Notes under the pieces: model-generated
The model's input: only the letters and a program-made list of their open reading frames with translations
Told to the model about the DNA's origin: nothing
Databases searched by the model: none
Source: Thuidium tamariscinum
Lineage: Eukaryota > Streptophyta > Bryopsida > Hypnales > Thuidiaceae
Direction: 5' to 3'
Assembly: GCA_947034885.2 (NCBI GenBank)
Contig: OX344751.2
Coordinates: 8,804,001 to 8,868,000 of the forward strand
Length of the DNA stretch: 64,000 bases
Position numbers and translations under genes: made by a program
Part shown: positions 1-13,986 of the stretch, piece after piece
Numbering within the stretch: position 1 is the first letter of the stretch
How the letters are laid out: each line of letters begins with the position of its first letter

Positions 1-220
1 CTCAGTGCTCAGGGGTTAAATTTCACTAACTTTGAAGAAGAATAAATACTTCCTCCTTGCAACCAACCAAAAAGTTTTAAATTAAAAAAAATAACTATAG
101 AGAAAAAGTGCTATACGGTATAAAACAATTCCAAAAAATATCACTAATTAAATTAAATTAAATTGTGTCTTTATTTTGTAGATATAGAGGTGAAAATCAT
201 AAGGCATCAATAAGCAATGG

Positions 221-551
221 TAAGATAGAAGGCTCTTAAATGGAGCAAGTTCTAAAATGGTGCCCTATCTTAAATGTACAGTACTTGTACATGTTGCTTT
301 TTCATAGCCTTTAGCAGTGTACTAACAATGTACATTCTAGCTAGGGTACCATTTTAGAGCCCTATGCCCTTTCAACTTCAGAATTTGATAACTAATTCAA
401 AAAAACTCAGAAAAATATGAAACGACTTGCATTAGATGTCAATTCTACTTGTCTTTCAAGGAAAATTAACTGAAAAATATTTCTAGAAGTTTTACCTCCC
501 TGAAATTCTGTTTCAGCCCTTAGATGGTCCATTATAGGACCTCTTACCTTA
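221..551. mobile_element. TA-flanked MITE, copy 1
   Basis: A non-coding element of about 327 bp (223-549) lies between two TA dinucleotides. The left end reads AGATAGAAGGC and the right end CCTCTTACCT, which are imperfect inverted repeats. The interior shares long stretches with 7,493-7,808 and 18,309-18,635, including the phrases CTCTTAAATGGAGC and TTTCAACTTCAGAATTTGATA. The TA flanks suggest Tc1/mariner-type mobilisation (Stowaway-like); this rests only on the flanks. Confidence 0.65.
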
Positions 552-3500
552 CAAATTGCAAATCTGGAGCTGATTGAGGAAATCCTTTGGTCTAAGTAAC
601 ATGTTTTTGAAATTGATTTTCTTGTACCGATGGGTCTACAGTAAGCTGGAAATTCCTAGATTCGGTAAGTGACCGGCCATACAACTTAAGGTGGTGCTGC
701 AGCTGGGCAGTCAACGCAAGAAGTTTGACCGGCGTCTCTTAGTGTTCTGTGTGATCTGCGACTCTTCGAGTTCCCAGTTCCCACGCCCAAGCTGAAGTAA
801 CTCAATCAGCAGCACAGCATCCTCTCTGAACTCACCTGGTTTGCAAAAAAGGTGGGGTTAAGGTGAACATTAAACAAGCATATTACCAACCTGATTTGCA
901 ATCTCACTATTTTGGGATCAACACCAAGAGGGTTACATATTTTTCACAAAGGTTTGTGCTTGTTTCATGAATCAAATCCAAGTGGAATTTTAACTTTCCA
1001 ATCAAAACTGTAATTTTTGTGAATTTTTGAAGTAATTTGGCTTGAAATTACAAAGCCTAACATTGAGTGGGGGCATAAACATCTTATAAACAACCCATGT
1101 CCACTCTCTTATGTATTTATTGGCATGCAAGTGTTCACCAATGAATGATTGATACATTACCCCTTTTGACATTACCCCTTTAAGGACTGGTCGACCACTT
1201 TTTGGTTGATTTTTGCACTTTTTGTTTGTTATTAATTATAGAACATCTCATTTCTAAAAACTTAGAGAACAACACAATTAGAGTGTCTTTGTACGCTCCT
1301 AACAAAGCCAATTTCAAAAAAATGCGTGCAAAAATGCATTAGCTACGCTTGTCCAAACTTGAATTGCCTAGCCCTTCATATGTGAAATATTGCAAAAAAA
1401 TATATGATGAATGTAAAAGATGACTACTTATATATGTGAAAGAACTAATTGGAAGGTTTAGAATTGATTTTTGGAGCATTTAGTGAAATTTATGCCCAAT
1501 TGTGGCAAACCCTATTTAGCACCACTACTAAAGGCTATTTGCAACACATGAATCTTTGAAAATTAATTACAAGGATGTGAACTGTTGGATCGCTTTCATT
1601 TTTTGTTTGATTCAAGGATTTGTCCTATAGAATCAATTCATACAATTTGATTTAGAGTTACATCCATAGAATGGTCACAAAATTGGACTCTTCAAGAATT
1701 GTGTAAAGAAATTGCACCCACCCTCCAAATCAACCACGATCCTTAAAGGATTAAAGCATGGAAATCGTCCAAAAAATGAGTAGATTTGTATGATAGAATG
1801 GACGAAAGTGGGGCTAAAAATAGGGGGATGGAATTAGAAAGTAGATGGTAATGACTTCATCTACCTTACATAAAATGCTCTTTTAAGCACTAAATACTAT
1901 TTGCAATACATTTATTTAGACTTTTTCATTTGAAAAGCACATAGAAATTGCATACAATTGACTTTTGTTTATATTCTTTAGTAACCCACTTTGATTTATA
2001 TTTTTTGGACTCTTCTTGAATTAGTTATGAATTTTTGAAGTTTGAATGGATTGAGCAATCTAACTTGAAATGTTTATTATTAAAAAATTGAAAATTCAAA
2101 CTTTTCATTGTGTTGGAGATTGCTTTTAGAGCAAGGTAAAATTTTAATACCCTATCTTTTAATTAGACCTTAAATTCTTAGGGTCTTTTTCCAAAAATTA
2201 TCCAAAATTATCATTTGTATTGCAAAAAGCAAAAGAATTTAATTCTAATGTTTTGTTATTAATGAGTACATATCAAACTATAGTATCTTGTACTAAAATT
2301 GTTTGAGAATGTGTGGAAGAAACTTTAAAAACCTTGAATGTGTACATTGCAAAATATTTGCATTTAAGTTAAGAAAATAAGTACTTTTTCACTTTTTCAC
2401 TAGATTCTTGACTTTGAATTTTCTTAATCTAAAGTTTTTCATTGCACTAATTTTCAACTTTGAATGTTGAGTAATTGTATTGAGATTCCTAGAAACTTCT
2501 TTAAAACAATATGTTTGATTTTCACATTAAAAATTTGTTAAATAGAAGTAAGTCCAAAATCTAAGGAAAAATATAATAATTAATAGCCCTAGATGGAATT
2601 GAGATGTATCAATTTCGACATGAGATTGTTATAACAAGAGATCTTAACCTTACAAAACTTTTTTTAAATTGTGAAAATTGTATTAAAAAATGAATCTTGT
2701 AAGTTAATTTTTTTAAGAAGATGCTTTAGTTGCTTAAAAAACAAGATTTTCCATAATTTTCACATAACTAATCCAAATGGAATGAATCAAAGCTTTCTAT
2801 TTGGAGAAAATGTAATCTATAAGAAACAACCTTCTAAATTTTTTATTTTAAATTTTGTAGGGATTTATTTTGTCTATTGAGTTAAATTTTGGACTTATTG
2901 TTCTAAATTTTTTTCTCCTAGATACAAATTGAAATAAAAACTATATTCTTCTAGAAAGCTAAGGGTCATTGCAAGAAATACATATACTATTTTTTGACAT
3001 ATATTAGAAGCTAATTAGTTTTTTGTCCATAACTTTTGCATTTTGGCTCCAAATGACTCAAAATTCACAATTTAGGTACTTGTGACTAATATATAGTTAT
3101 ATTGTACATTTTTTGGAATTAAAAAAGCTTACTACGGAATATTTAATAATAGTACCCAATATTATGTCACACTTGCCATTTGAGGATATTTTTTGAACAA
3201 AGTAGTACCCAAAGAAAAGAATTTGGAGCAGAAATTTAGAAGAAATGGTCTTATAGTATACTTTTAGCTAGAATTTAAATAATTTTAAGAAATAACTAAT
3301 TAAATGTCATGTAGAAGTCCACAAATAGAGCTTCTTCCTACTTGCATTTTGAAACTTGTAAAAAATTATTTTGGTGATATTTTTGTTGAATCACCATTTC
3401 CATAAAGTTGGTGCAAATGCACAATTTAAAAAAATAAATTTAAAGCTTTTTTAAATTATTTTTCATTAATTAAAACATTAAAATATCCATTTTCTTGAAA

Positions 3501-3576
3501 TTTGGCACTTTTCTAGTTCTCCTACCTAGAGATTTTCTTAACAAATTTCCTTGGGTAGTTACCTTCATCTTAAAGG

Positions 3577-3644
<68 letters not shown>

Positions 3645-5229
3645 ATATTTTGAAATTAAAAGAAATCCTAGTTTTAAAGTATTCTAGAAAAAATCATGAG
3701 TATTGTTGCAAAGTGCAACAAATAGTATTGGTGTTTCTTGCAATCACCCTTAATGTATTTTTCTATCTTCTCAACGAATTGGAGAAAATCATAGCAAATC
3801 TTGAGACCATAAAAACCTACCCAAAATCCAATTTGTCTTTTGAAGGAACAATGAGACTTTAGAGGTTAAATGTAATATGAATGAATTATAGTATAGGTTC
3901 ACATATTTTCTATAATAAATATTTTGAATTAAAATATTATTTCTCTGCTTTCCACACATGCCTTTTATATAAGAAGTATTTCTTTAAAGTAGCAATTTGC
4001 TCTTATTGCTTCGAAATCTAGTATCTTCTTCACATTTGATTTAAAGTTGTAATTTAAGTAAAAAAGTACAACATTTTTTTGTTAAACTTCTACAAAAAAT
4101 TTAAAACCAAGCTTCAACTTCAAGAACTCAATAAAAGCAATTTTCATATTCAATCATATAAAAACCTTCACTAGTGAATTTCGAAGTAAAATTTCCCATC
4201 TATTTGGGATACTACTTCTATTTTAGTAATACTAGTCTATGTTGTTCTTGTTTCATTTTGTCCAAACTACTTCCCCATTTTAGAATTGAGGATGATCATT
4301 TGAAATTTGAGCTCAATTAATGAAATGAAGTTCAAAAAATCTAGTTTGATATCTATTTTAAAAATAAAAATAAATCTAAAATTTGAATGTTTGCAACAAT
4401 TTTGATGTCACCTAAAACCAAGATACTTTAAGGTTTATAAGTTTTTGTTTTTTTTCAAATTCAATTTTGGAAGTGTCACTTATATACTAGTGTTAAGCTT
4501 TGATTCTTCCTTAATCCCCAAAGGACTATTGTCACCTCGGGGGACAAAGTGGATTTTGGGTAGGTTCCTATGACCTCAATTTTTGGTGAAACTTTTTGAA
4601 AATTTCTCATAAGATAGAAAAAATGATTAGCTTTGCAAAAATATAATTTTCATTTTAATTGGTGCTTGGGAGAAAAAGTTATACCACTAAAAGCCCAAAG
4701 TTGAATTTGGTGGGTGGCAAATGTTTTTGCAAAAAGAGAAAATTAATTCAAATTTTTTTTACAAAAATAATGTATTTTTGGCTACATGTAAAGCATTGAT
4801 TCATTCTATTTGGACTAATAATGAGAAAGTTATCAACAATATGTTTTTTTGGGCAATTCAAACATCTTGAAAAAACAACTTTGATTGCTCATATCTTCTC
4901 ATCTATACAATCAAACTTTGTGAAATTTTTACAACAAAATCTCAAATAAATTAAGTAGAAGATCCTACAATTAGATCCTAAACTTTTCTTTGTTTCTTGT
5001 ATGAATGCAACAGAATTGGCAATTTTGAGAGAGATTTTGACAAAAAAATGGCCTCAATCCTTTAGGAATAAATATCTATTAATAGTAAACAAATCTTTTG
5101 GATTGATTATTTACAATAGAAATACATGTTTGCATACAAGAAAGCATCAAAAATAACATTCCCTAGACTTTCTATATATCCAAAGATGTATAAATTTTTT
5201 ATTTTTGGTGACTTTTCAAGTTCCAATGA
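552..5229. other. AT-rich gene-free stretch
   Basis: Apart from the TA microsatellite at 3,579-3,641, I see no gene here. Open frames are short and low in complexity, and homopolymer A and T runs dominate. A moderately GC-rich patch at about 660-840 has no recognisable coding potential. Confidence 0.6.
3579..3641. repeat. (TA)n microsatellite
   Basis: About 31 uninterrupted TA dinucleotides. A 103-codon frame running through it (repeating Tyr-Ile) is an artefact of the repeat. Confidence 0.97.
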
Positions 5230-5533
5230 CATTAGGAGAGATTTGAGGGCAAACGAGGGTTATTCCCTTGTATATTCTTTGTGTTGTCATGAAACCATAA
5301 ATCAACCCATAATGGATTAATTTTCAAATTTTTGAAAATTAAAAAAAATCCAAAAAATGTTTAAAAATCTAAAATTGATTTAGGAAAAAAATATTTAAAA
5401 ATAATTAAAATAATTCCTATTTTTTGGTGTGGCAATCTCTCAACCATGCTGAACTATCGATGTGAGGCATTCCTACAATCCAAGATTTCAAGATAACTTG
5501 TAGTCTTCTAATGCCCTAAAATCTCCCCTAATG
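5230..5533. mobile_element. CATTAG-end MITE, copy 1
   Basis: An element of about 304 bp with inverted ends: left CATTAGGAGAGATTTGAGGG, right end the inverse of CATTAGGGGAGATTTTAGGG. The right portion (TTGTAGTCTTCTAATGCCCT) matches copies at 54.3, 55.6 and 57.0 kb. It has no coding capacity. Confidence 0.65.
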
Positions 5534-5949
5534 ACTTTTGGCCCCTTAACTTTTTTAATCCAAACCATCCATTTTATCATCTCCATTTCCAAAGTCACCA
5601 ATTATAGGTGCTAATTTAGATTGGATTGATTAAAAATTAGATTTGAATATTCTAGCTCTATTAGGAACTTTTTGCCCAATAATTAATTAGAGTGAAAGAA
5701 ATAGTCAAGCAATCCATAAAACAATTAATGAATATTGATAAATTTTAAAATATAATTCAAATAAGTTAGGCATTCTTTCAAGTTGTTCTCACAATTTTGG
5801 ATGTTTTTTGCTACTTTCATTCACCAAAAGGTAGTTTCATTTGCCTAAACCCTTATCATTTTCTCCAATCTCTAAATTCTTTGCCTTATAAGTGAAGGTT
5901 TTCTTAAATGTCAAAGTTTGTGGGATGAGATTTGTTTTGTTTGTGAGAG

Positions 5950-6480
5950 ATTGTACAATGGGGTACCAATCAAAATGGCATTTTTGAATTTGCAATGAAA
6001 GAAATTTTACTGTTGCCAACTTTGACAGCCTTCCAAGAGCTCAAAAATTGGTATTTACCATGAAATGTTTTCTACAAGATTGTCTTTAAATTAATAAACT
6101 ATGCGACAAATTTCAAGGCCAAAAGATTAATACAAAAAAATATATTCAAAATCTACCAACATATATAGCTATGAATTTTTTTTCACTACTTTCAACTTTG
6201 ACACCCTCCCAATGGTTGAACAATTTTTTTTGCCATGAAATTTTTGGCATGAAATAAACTCTATATTTATAATATGTGAAAAAAAATTCAATTTCAAAAT
6301 ATTAATACAAAAAAAGATATTTGAAATCTACCAATATGTGTAGTTTTGAAAAATTATTCACAATTGCCAACTTTGACACCCTCCTAAGGACTAAAAAATT
6401 GGTTCCTTACCATGAATTTTTTTTTGTGAAATTACCTCTATGTGTCAAAAATGGCAAGGCAAAATACTTTGCAATGTACG
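5950..6480. repeat. 175 bp tandem array, locus 1
   Basis: Three degenerate head-to-tail units, aligned on CAACTTTGACA at 6,017, 6,193 and 6,367, give periods of 176 and 174 bp. The upstream flank (ACAATGGGGTACCAATCAAA) and the unit recur at 16.8-17.4 kb, so the arrays are dispersed copies of one repeat. It is non-coding. Confidence 0.75.
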
Positions 6481-7490
6481 CTAACAATTATTGACAAAGT
6501 AAATGTGCAAGATTGTGTAGATTGAGCTTGATTTCCATATATTAGGCAATCTTTTATATCTATACATCTATATATCTAAATATCTATGTATTTGTATATC
6601 TCTCTCTATGGAAAATTAAGTCAATGATTTTATAAAAATTGAGGCACCTTTTTCATTATTTATTTCTTGACCAAACTACTAGAAAGCTATAGTATTAATT
6701 ACTGCTAATTCCCAAAATAAAACTAAATTCTTGATTTTAAGATTAGCCAAAAATTTATTTGACAAGAATTCATTGATAAATTTTAAAGAATTTTAAAGCC
6801 AACGGATATCATTTTTTGTAATGTATTGTTATATTTATGACAAGAGAATTGGCTTTTTTTTATTAAAATATTCATAGATAGTCTAAAGCTAATTCAATTA
6901 TAAATTTCTTTTACTAAGTTTATAGACAAGGGAACTAAAACTGTGTATAGACTGAAAGTGAAAGTATAAATGACAAAAATATTTTTTTTAAATATTTTTT
7001 TCAAAAGGGTTGAAGGACTTTTTGGAATTGTTACTTTACTTCTATTTGGTTTAACTTTTATTTTCATTCATAAAAAACTTCCAATGACTTCTTTACCATC
7101 TAATCATTGGTTTGTAAAGATTTTTTTGCTTCCTAATGATGTGTATTAAATAATCTTAAGAATTGTACCCAATTCTTATTTTACCCTACGAGATAATCTT
7201 GCATATTGCCTACTGCCCTTATTCAAAGCACCTCGAAGCACCTCTGATTGACATTTTACTTAATTTTTCATACTTTGAGGTGGAATCAACAAATGAGATT
7301 TATTTTTACACATTGACAATCTAAAATTTAAATTTTTTTTAAATGATCATTTAAAAAATTTGTAAGAACATACTGTAAAATTATAAAGTTTAAATACATT
7401 ATACATTCCAAATCATTTTTTGCATTTCATGAATGCAAGCTGCATATTTGAGACTTCCTATATTTACATATTTTCAAGATTGGTTTAAAA
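6481..7490. other. AT-rich gene-free stretch
   Basis: No coding or structured repeat signal beyond short A/T tracts and a TATATCTA-like simple sequence at about 6,555-6,605. Confidence 0.5.
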
Positions 7491-7810
7491 TAAGGTAGGA
7501 GGCTTGAACTCCGATAGGGCATTTAGAACCAAACATGGCCTAGAGGTACATCTCTCTTTCTGCAATATTCCAAAATGTACAAATTGTGTACATTCTAGGT
7601 GGGTAGTTGCTTTCAAAGCCTGATAGCTTTCAACTTCAAAATTTCATAACTAATTCCACAAAGATCCACAAAATATGAAACAACTTGGGGTTGGATGTCA
7701 TTTCCTCTTGTCTTTCAAAGAAAATTTATTGAAAAATATTTCAAGATGTTTTCCCTCTCCAAAATTCAGCTTGAGTGCTTAGACTGTCGCTTTATGGACC
7801 TCCTACCTTA
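7491..7810. mobile_element. TA-flanked MITE, copy 2
   Basis: The best-preserved ends of this family: TA, AGGTAGGAGGC, about 316 bp, CCTCCTACCT, TA. The first third has diverged from the copies at 223 and 18,309. From about 7,627 (TTTCAACTTCAAAATTTCATA) onward the three align well. Confidence 0.7.
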
Positions 7811-9423
7811 TATGGTTGGAAATGGGTGCTTCTACCTTATTGTTTAAAATTATTTCAAATGGATGTTTTCACTCTACAAAATTATTAAACTAATATGCAA
7901 TTTCAAATATAGTTTAATTGCATGCAAGGATGCAAAATTTTGACAAAGATGGCAAGGTATATATTATCTTAAAAAAATATACTACTATCCTTGATACTAG
8001 AACAAAAGATAATGTGTTATTTAATTCATATTTTTAGAATTAAAATATATTAATTATGAATACAATTTTATAAATGATATTATTATTTTTAAAGTGATTT
8101 TCGTATTAGTAATTGAATACCTAAACAACCATATATTGGTTGAGGATAAAGTATGCAATGAACTTCATCTTGTAATTTGCCCATGGCCAAAGTTGTGAAA
8201 GTTGTGCACTTCATTAGTCTCCTGATTTAATTACAAAAGTGAGGACAAATTGTATTTGTACTAATAAAAAAATTTCAATTTTTTTTTGGGAATCTCAAGG
8301 TTTTTTGAAATGCCAAAGTGGCTACATAAAATGTTACAATGGTGCTACAACTTTCAACATTCATCCACATATTGGATAAAAAATATCACATCCATCCATA
8401 GCACATGTCCATGATTTTGTTTTCATCCGCAATCAAGCTAATTCATCCAAGAATTTTTTGTAATTCAAAGTTTTATGGTAAAAAATTTCACAATTTGTTG
8501 CCAATTTCTAGCCAATATTTTTTTTCCTGGTGCAATCTAGCACTAGAAAGCCCAAAAAGCCCTATTTGGAATCATGGTGCACATTCCATGACACCTTCAA
8601 TGGTTGTAATAACCCTGGACTAATGATCTTTCATGTTGAGTTACAAAAAGTATCTAGTTGAGTTTTTAGTTTAACTAATGTTTGTTTTCATATAGTTGAG
8701 AAGTAATTAGAGAAAACGGATGACAAAATTTGCCATTTTAGTGTATTTTGAGAAATTGAGTAAATCTGAAATTTCCCCTTGAAAACAACATTTTTTGAAT
8801 TTGAGGCCAACTAATGAAATGGAGGTCCTCTTCTCTAGTTTCTTCTCCAATTTGAATTTTGGAAAAATTTGTAAAATTAAATATTTATTGCAGTCTGAAC
8901 TTGGCTGAATTTTTAATGTCCACTGCATTCTAATTATGCATTCTAATTATACATGTACACGGCAAATCAATTTACACCATGATGTTTGTCATTGTAATGT
9001 TCACACATGGTGAAATTTTCAGATTTTTTGAGATTATTTTCTATTTGATATGTTTTTTTCTTCAGTTTTTCTTCAAAAAATTCCAGAAAATACAATTTTC
9101 CTCAAAAAAAAAATATGAAATTTTGTGAAGTAAAGAGGACACGTAGTTTCATCTCTGAAAAATAAAATTAAAATTTTTCTTACACATCTGGTTACAAAAT
9201 GGCAACAACCTGGGTGACGGACAGTGAGCCCTGAAACCAGTGGTTATAGATCCGGCGTTTCAGGGTTAATGTGCATGTGGAACAAATATATACACTCAAA
9301 ATGCGAGAAGTTAACAAATACAAATCATCTGTTGCTCGATTCCTTTTCTTCTTCATTTCTATGCAATCAATGCTCCCCTGCAGTGAAAAAAACATAATCA
9401 CAGCTTGTTCACTCCAGGATTAA
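7811..9423. other. AT-rich gene-free stretch
   Basis: No gene recognised. Base composition becomes less AT-rich from about 9,180, approaching the 3' side of the reductase gene. Confidence 0.5.
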
Positions 9424-9429
9424 TTTATT
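9424..9429 (-). terminator. Candidate polyadenylation signal
   Basis: AATAAA on the minus strand, about 90 bases past the stop codon of the reductase gene ending at 9,516. The position fits a plant near-upstream element, but the motif is common in AT-rich DNA. Confidence 0.4.
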
Positions 9430-9515
9430 TCTGAATGGCCCTGTTTGGCAAACAATTTCTGCAGAACAAACGAATGCACGCAAGATGGAGATCAAAAGGT
9501 GTATGCGACCGATCT

Positions 9516-11733
9516 TCACTTGTGATTCAGAGTCATTGCTACACCAGAGGCGAAGTGTGTCAACTTGATGTCTAGTTCTGCAACGATCTTGTTCACGTCC
9601 ATAGAAATGTCTGGCGGGCTCACCACACCTCTGTTAAGCTGCACGAGAGTCAACATGGAAAAACGAAACCAAGGATAAGAAATCGTTGCAGCTGGATTTC
9701 AAGTTCGCAAGACTTCTCAAAACATGAAATTCATGGACCAGGTAACGTGAAAGGAGAGCCATATTTAGAGAAATAACCACAGGAGTAGCAACGGAATGCT
9801 ATTTCAATAACAAGACTATACAGCAAATGTACTTTACCAGACAGAAACTTGATAATTGGAACTTGATCGATCATGCTCAATCAAGGGCGTTATAAAAAAG
9901 AATTACGGAGCTAAGCACAAGATCGTAAGACATAACCATGCTCCTCATATCCAGTGCTTAATTGCCAACCCTTCCTTGAGGTTTTATGAAACATAATAAA
10001 GAGAGAGTTGTCTGGTTAAAGACCACTCACTGCTGTTTGCGATGAAACCCTCCTGACAAGCTTCGTGTCGTAGCCTCGCACATGAGCCACAGTCTCGGCC
10101 ATGGTAGCTCGAGAAAGACGATCTGGACCTCCAACATTCAAACACAGATGCATAGGACGCTGCACTCCGGCAAAATGTTTCTCCATGAGAAGCTGAATCG
10201 CCTGCACCACATCCTTCACATAAACAGGACACCGATACTCATCTTCAAAGAACTCGCCTCCTGCTCCACTCGACAGAACACCATCCATCCACTGCAAACC
10301 ACCATTTGGGTGAGCATCTGTGTCACCTAGACTCAACCCACTTTAATAACCCGCTCTCAATTTGCAAATTCCGTTGTATTTGCTAAGAATTTGTCCACAT
10401 CTGATTCGATAACTCCCACATGCCAACTCTTAAAATGCTACTCTTTAATCGCACATTCCTTGAACACTCTGAGAAGCTTTCATGTTTAGGGTTTAGATTT
10501 ACTTCCAATTGTGAGTGCATTTAGAAGTGTACATTTGTCCTCTGAGACAGTATCATAAGAGAAAGTCTGCCTTTACCCCAATCAATGCGCGTCGGCCAAT
10601 TCCAATTGAATTCATCACAAACTTGGGATGAAAGTGGAGAGAGGAAATGCGCTACCTGGACGGGGAGGGTCTTGGGAAGAGGGACAAACGGCTGAGGCCC
10701 ATATATGATGCTGCTTCGCAAAATGGCATAATGACTGTAGTTTGACTGAATGTAACTCTCAGCTGCCACCTTCGTCTTCCCATAAGTATTCACAGGTTTC
10801 GTCTCATCACTCTCCTTGTAAAATGACTTCACGCCTTCGTACACTGCCACAGTCACGCACATCCATCGGATGGGGAACCCGTGTCCCGTGGGCTCAGAAG
10901 CACCCCTCTTTACAAAGCACTTACCTTAGTGTCATCTCAATACGTGCCTTGGAAAGAAATGAGATACTTCGAAGTTCTATTCATACATTGCAGATGTAAA
11001 TTTCATGGTTCAAGGGTAGGCTGGGCGAGTAATTGGAACCCTACTACTTCGACATTTGTAACTTGTTGATTCAATACCCAAATACCACATCCTTCAATGC
11101 GTTGGGTTCTAACCAAACGATCACATTCTATTCTAAAGATGGAAACCATTGGAGATAGCTGAAAGACACGGGAATGGGTTCCCTGAATCAGAAAAACTGC
11201 GTGCATACAGAACTTGCAATTCGAGTTCCGGTGATGGCTACCTTGGTCAGTGGAGAGGTGAATCAGAAACGGCGGCTGCGCAACATCCAAGGAGTTAAGC
11301 CACCGAACCAAAATGGAAGGCACGTTGATGGCCATGGCTGCCTCTGGATCTTGCTCACAAGCACGAGGTACTGAGATGGCCGCGCAGTTGATCACAACCT
11401 CCGGCTGCGCCCTCCATATCCCAACACGAAAAGCAATTTAGACTCCTTGCATTGCTCCCAAGAATTCTCAAAGCCGTGCATGTATTGGAAGGGACTTACG
11501 ATGTTCAGCGACTTCGAAATCTCGTCTAATCCATCGCCGCTACGAAGATCCAGATGAAAGGCCAGCACATTGGGAAGCTTCTCCACGAGTTGAGCAGGGG
11601 CAGGATGGGAGTTGTAGGTGTAGGCCAATGTGTAATCGCGTGATGCCAGAGCTTCCAAAACGTGAAGCCCTAAGTATCCTGAGCCCCCAACCAGCAAGAT
11701 CACTTTTTTCTTCTCCCGTCCAGACAGATCCAT
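9516..11733 (-). CDS. RmlD/MAT2B-like NAD(P)-dependent reductase
   Basis: Five exons on the minus strand: 11733-11500, 11404-11242, 10843-10656, 10291-10031 and 9638-9516. They total 969 nt (322 residues), with all junctions GT-AG and in phase. The N-terminus carries the Rossmann motif GGSGYLG (residues 16-22). NCAA and HLSTDQ follow, then the extended-SDR active site YGKTK (Tyr and Lys of YxxxK). NVGGPDRLSR lies in the C-terminal substrate lobe. Closest families are dTDP-4-dehydrorhamnose reductase (RmlD) and the beta subunit of methionine adenosyltransferase (MAT2B), whose lengths match. The plant substrate is not evident. A cytosolic place is inferred because no signal or membrane segment is seen. 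The gene appears intact, stands alone, and has higher GC than its surroundings. The initiator Met (MDLSGREKKK) is the first in the frame before the nucleotide-binding motif. Confidence 0.9.
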
Positions 11734-13986
11734 AGCCGCTCAATCTCTGACTCACCCACACAGGCACCCACATTAGATAAAAAAACTCGAATGCCCACAA
11801 ACCACGAGATTCCAGAGGCATTTTGCAGATCTCGAGCTTCTTGCTCACATTCAATACATCAGTGCAGGCAGGATTATGTAACGGTACTACCTTTGCACGG
11901 ATTGCAGCAGAAACTTTCAGGGTGGAGAAGAACGACGCTCACTTCTTTCGCCTCCCGAAGCTCCGTTCAATCTGGCTCAAGCTATCGTCTGTTCCGGAAT
12001 TTGGTACCCAAGATCTTCTCCCGTCAGAAACATGCTCAAGTTATTTTCTTTCGACTCAATGGTCAAAATACTTGAAGGTATAAAATACCTCCCATTGAGA
12101 AACAAAAATTATTGGTGCATCAATTCATCTGGTGCATCAATTCATCTGGTGCATCGGATCACAAGACACTGACTACCTCCATTTAAAATTATTGAGCTCA
12201 ATTTTGAGTTTCAATTTTTTATTATTGGTATGACAAGAAAATTTATATTCAATTAAGGTATGTTCACAAAAACTTTCAATTTCATTTCAATTTTCAAATA
12301 TTGTCTTTTAATCCTCATTATTAGTACATCTACTCATTATTGGTGTGTCAACTTTTAATTTCTCTTCAAAATTATTAATGCATTTTATTTTTGCTTTTTC
12401 ACATTCTTGGCATGTAGTTTTGATTGTGACTTCAAGTTGAAGCAACTGGTTATTTTAGTAGTTGAATAACTTCATCATGAAGCGTCCAATTCCCTCAGGT
12501 TGTGTCTTAGATGTAAGACTTTTGTAGAAGCGAGCTAATCCCCTTAGGCTAATGTCAAGGTGTTAGTCTCAAAAGAAGATATGAAATTGCTAAATATCTA
12601 TTCATCTTAATTTGAATTAATTTTAAAGAAAAGGCATTGATGCAACGATGGTAAACCATCACCTACTAATCCAAGTATCTAATTTGTCTTTTCTTAGTTT
12701 CGGTTGCGAATTTTACTCATGACAGGTTAGATTGAAACTTTATGATGAAGCCACCCAAATTCCTTACAGCAAATTTAGTCTTCAAGAGGAGCCGCTGAAT
12801 TCCCTAAGGCAAAAAGGTGCCAATTTTTATTGTGACGCTACTTATCATTCCTATCATTAGCTAAAAATAGAATTAAAAAAAAGACACTAGGCAACAATGT
12901 TAATCCAACTTTTTTCTTTTTCCTCTTGTGTTGTGTCCTAATTCTAGTATAAAAAGCATGGGCAATCTCTTGTCTTTTCAACTAGTAGTTGTTATTAGTT
13001 ATCATTGGGTCTTAGACCTATGTTCTCAGTTTGTTCAACCTTGGATTTCAAATCTTTGGCTTTTCATTAATAATTGGTTCATTATGCTTCATTTACTTTA
13101 AATTAGTTAGTCATCTCGATATGAACTAGTAGAGCCAAGTTTAGAGCCTTAACAAAAGTTGGCAATGCCAAAGATCAACGCCCTGTTAAATCCAAGTTGT
13201 CAAATTATTTAGATTGGTTAGTTATATACAACAAGAATCTAGTATGGCTAAAGATCTAACCACAGCAAATGACCAATGGTGATAGAGAATCGATCCCTCA
13301 ATTGAATCTAAGTCATCAAATTCTTATTAACCTACTCTTAACGCTTATATATATCGGGAACATAGAATAACAACCATAATAGTAATTTCAAAACATTCAT
13401 TAGAATAGGATATCATTTTAGCTTAAATGCTTGTATAGACAAGAACGTGGGCCAAACCATCAATCAAGATCATCTTTACAATAGGACAAGTTATCACCAA
13501 ACAATTTCATAATAAAAGTAGTTTAGTTTAGAATTAGAGAGCATATAATGCCCTCAACATCGTTCCAAAAAGAGAATAGTTCAATGACAAAGAACCTGGT
13601 AAAGCAAAGAGCAGGAACAATAGCAAAGTAAGAATTAGAGCCTTTGGAGGAATCCATCTTTCAGCCCCCGATTAGATGCAAGTTGGAAGAACCATTACCA
13701 ATTTTAATATTGTCACCAATATCAAATTGACCATTTGAACTCACTGAGGTCCAATTTTAGTAGTTACAAGTCAGGGAGTAGCCAATATAAAGCCCACGGA
13801 TGTACCCAGCCTTTCAAGAAATGTCTTCATTACCTAAAGATCCAATGCAATTATTCAAGTTACCAAATACTTGAAGACAATCACGGAACAAGGAAGAACA
13901 ATTTGGTTGTCATGTACCGTTGGAGATAATCCTTTTAATAGAGGAAGACCAAGGTCCCTAGCCACCAAGATCTAGATCACTTATGA
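11734..13986. other. Upstream flank and gene-free stretch
   Basis: 11,734-12,080 is moderately GC-rich and probably holds the 5' leader and promoter of the reductase gene. Short frames here on the plus strand look like chance. From 12,160 to 13,986 the DNA is AT-rich. Phrases such as AATTCCCT(A/C)AGG recur near 12,490, 12,535 and 12,800, suggesting an old degenerate duplication. No gene is recognised. Confidence 0.5.
12113..12155. repeat. 17 bp direct repeat, 2.5 copies
   Basis: TGGTGCATCAATTCATC occurs at 12,113 and 12,130, followed by a partial third copy at 12,147. Confidence 0.9.

Noticed and set aside
10-19. CAGGGGTTAA at the left edge as another piggyBac-type end
   Set aside because: A single 10-base match at the window edge, without the preceding TTTA or any internal family sequence visible.
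3551-3862. A 103-codon frame with a Tyr-Ile repeat
   Set aside because: It is produced by the TA microsatellite and lacks any protein signature outside it.
10082-11374. Plus-strand frames across the reductase gene
   Set aside because: They are antisense shadows of minus-strand exons whose splice phases and motifs are consistent.
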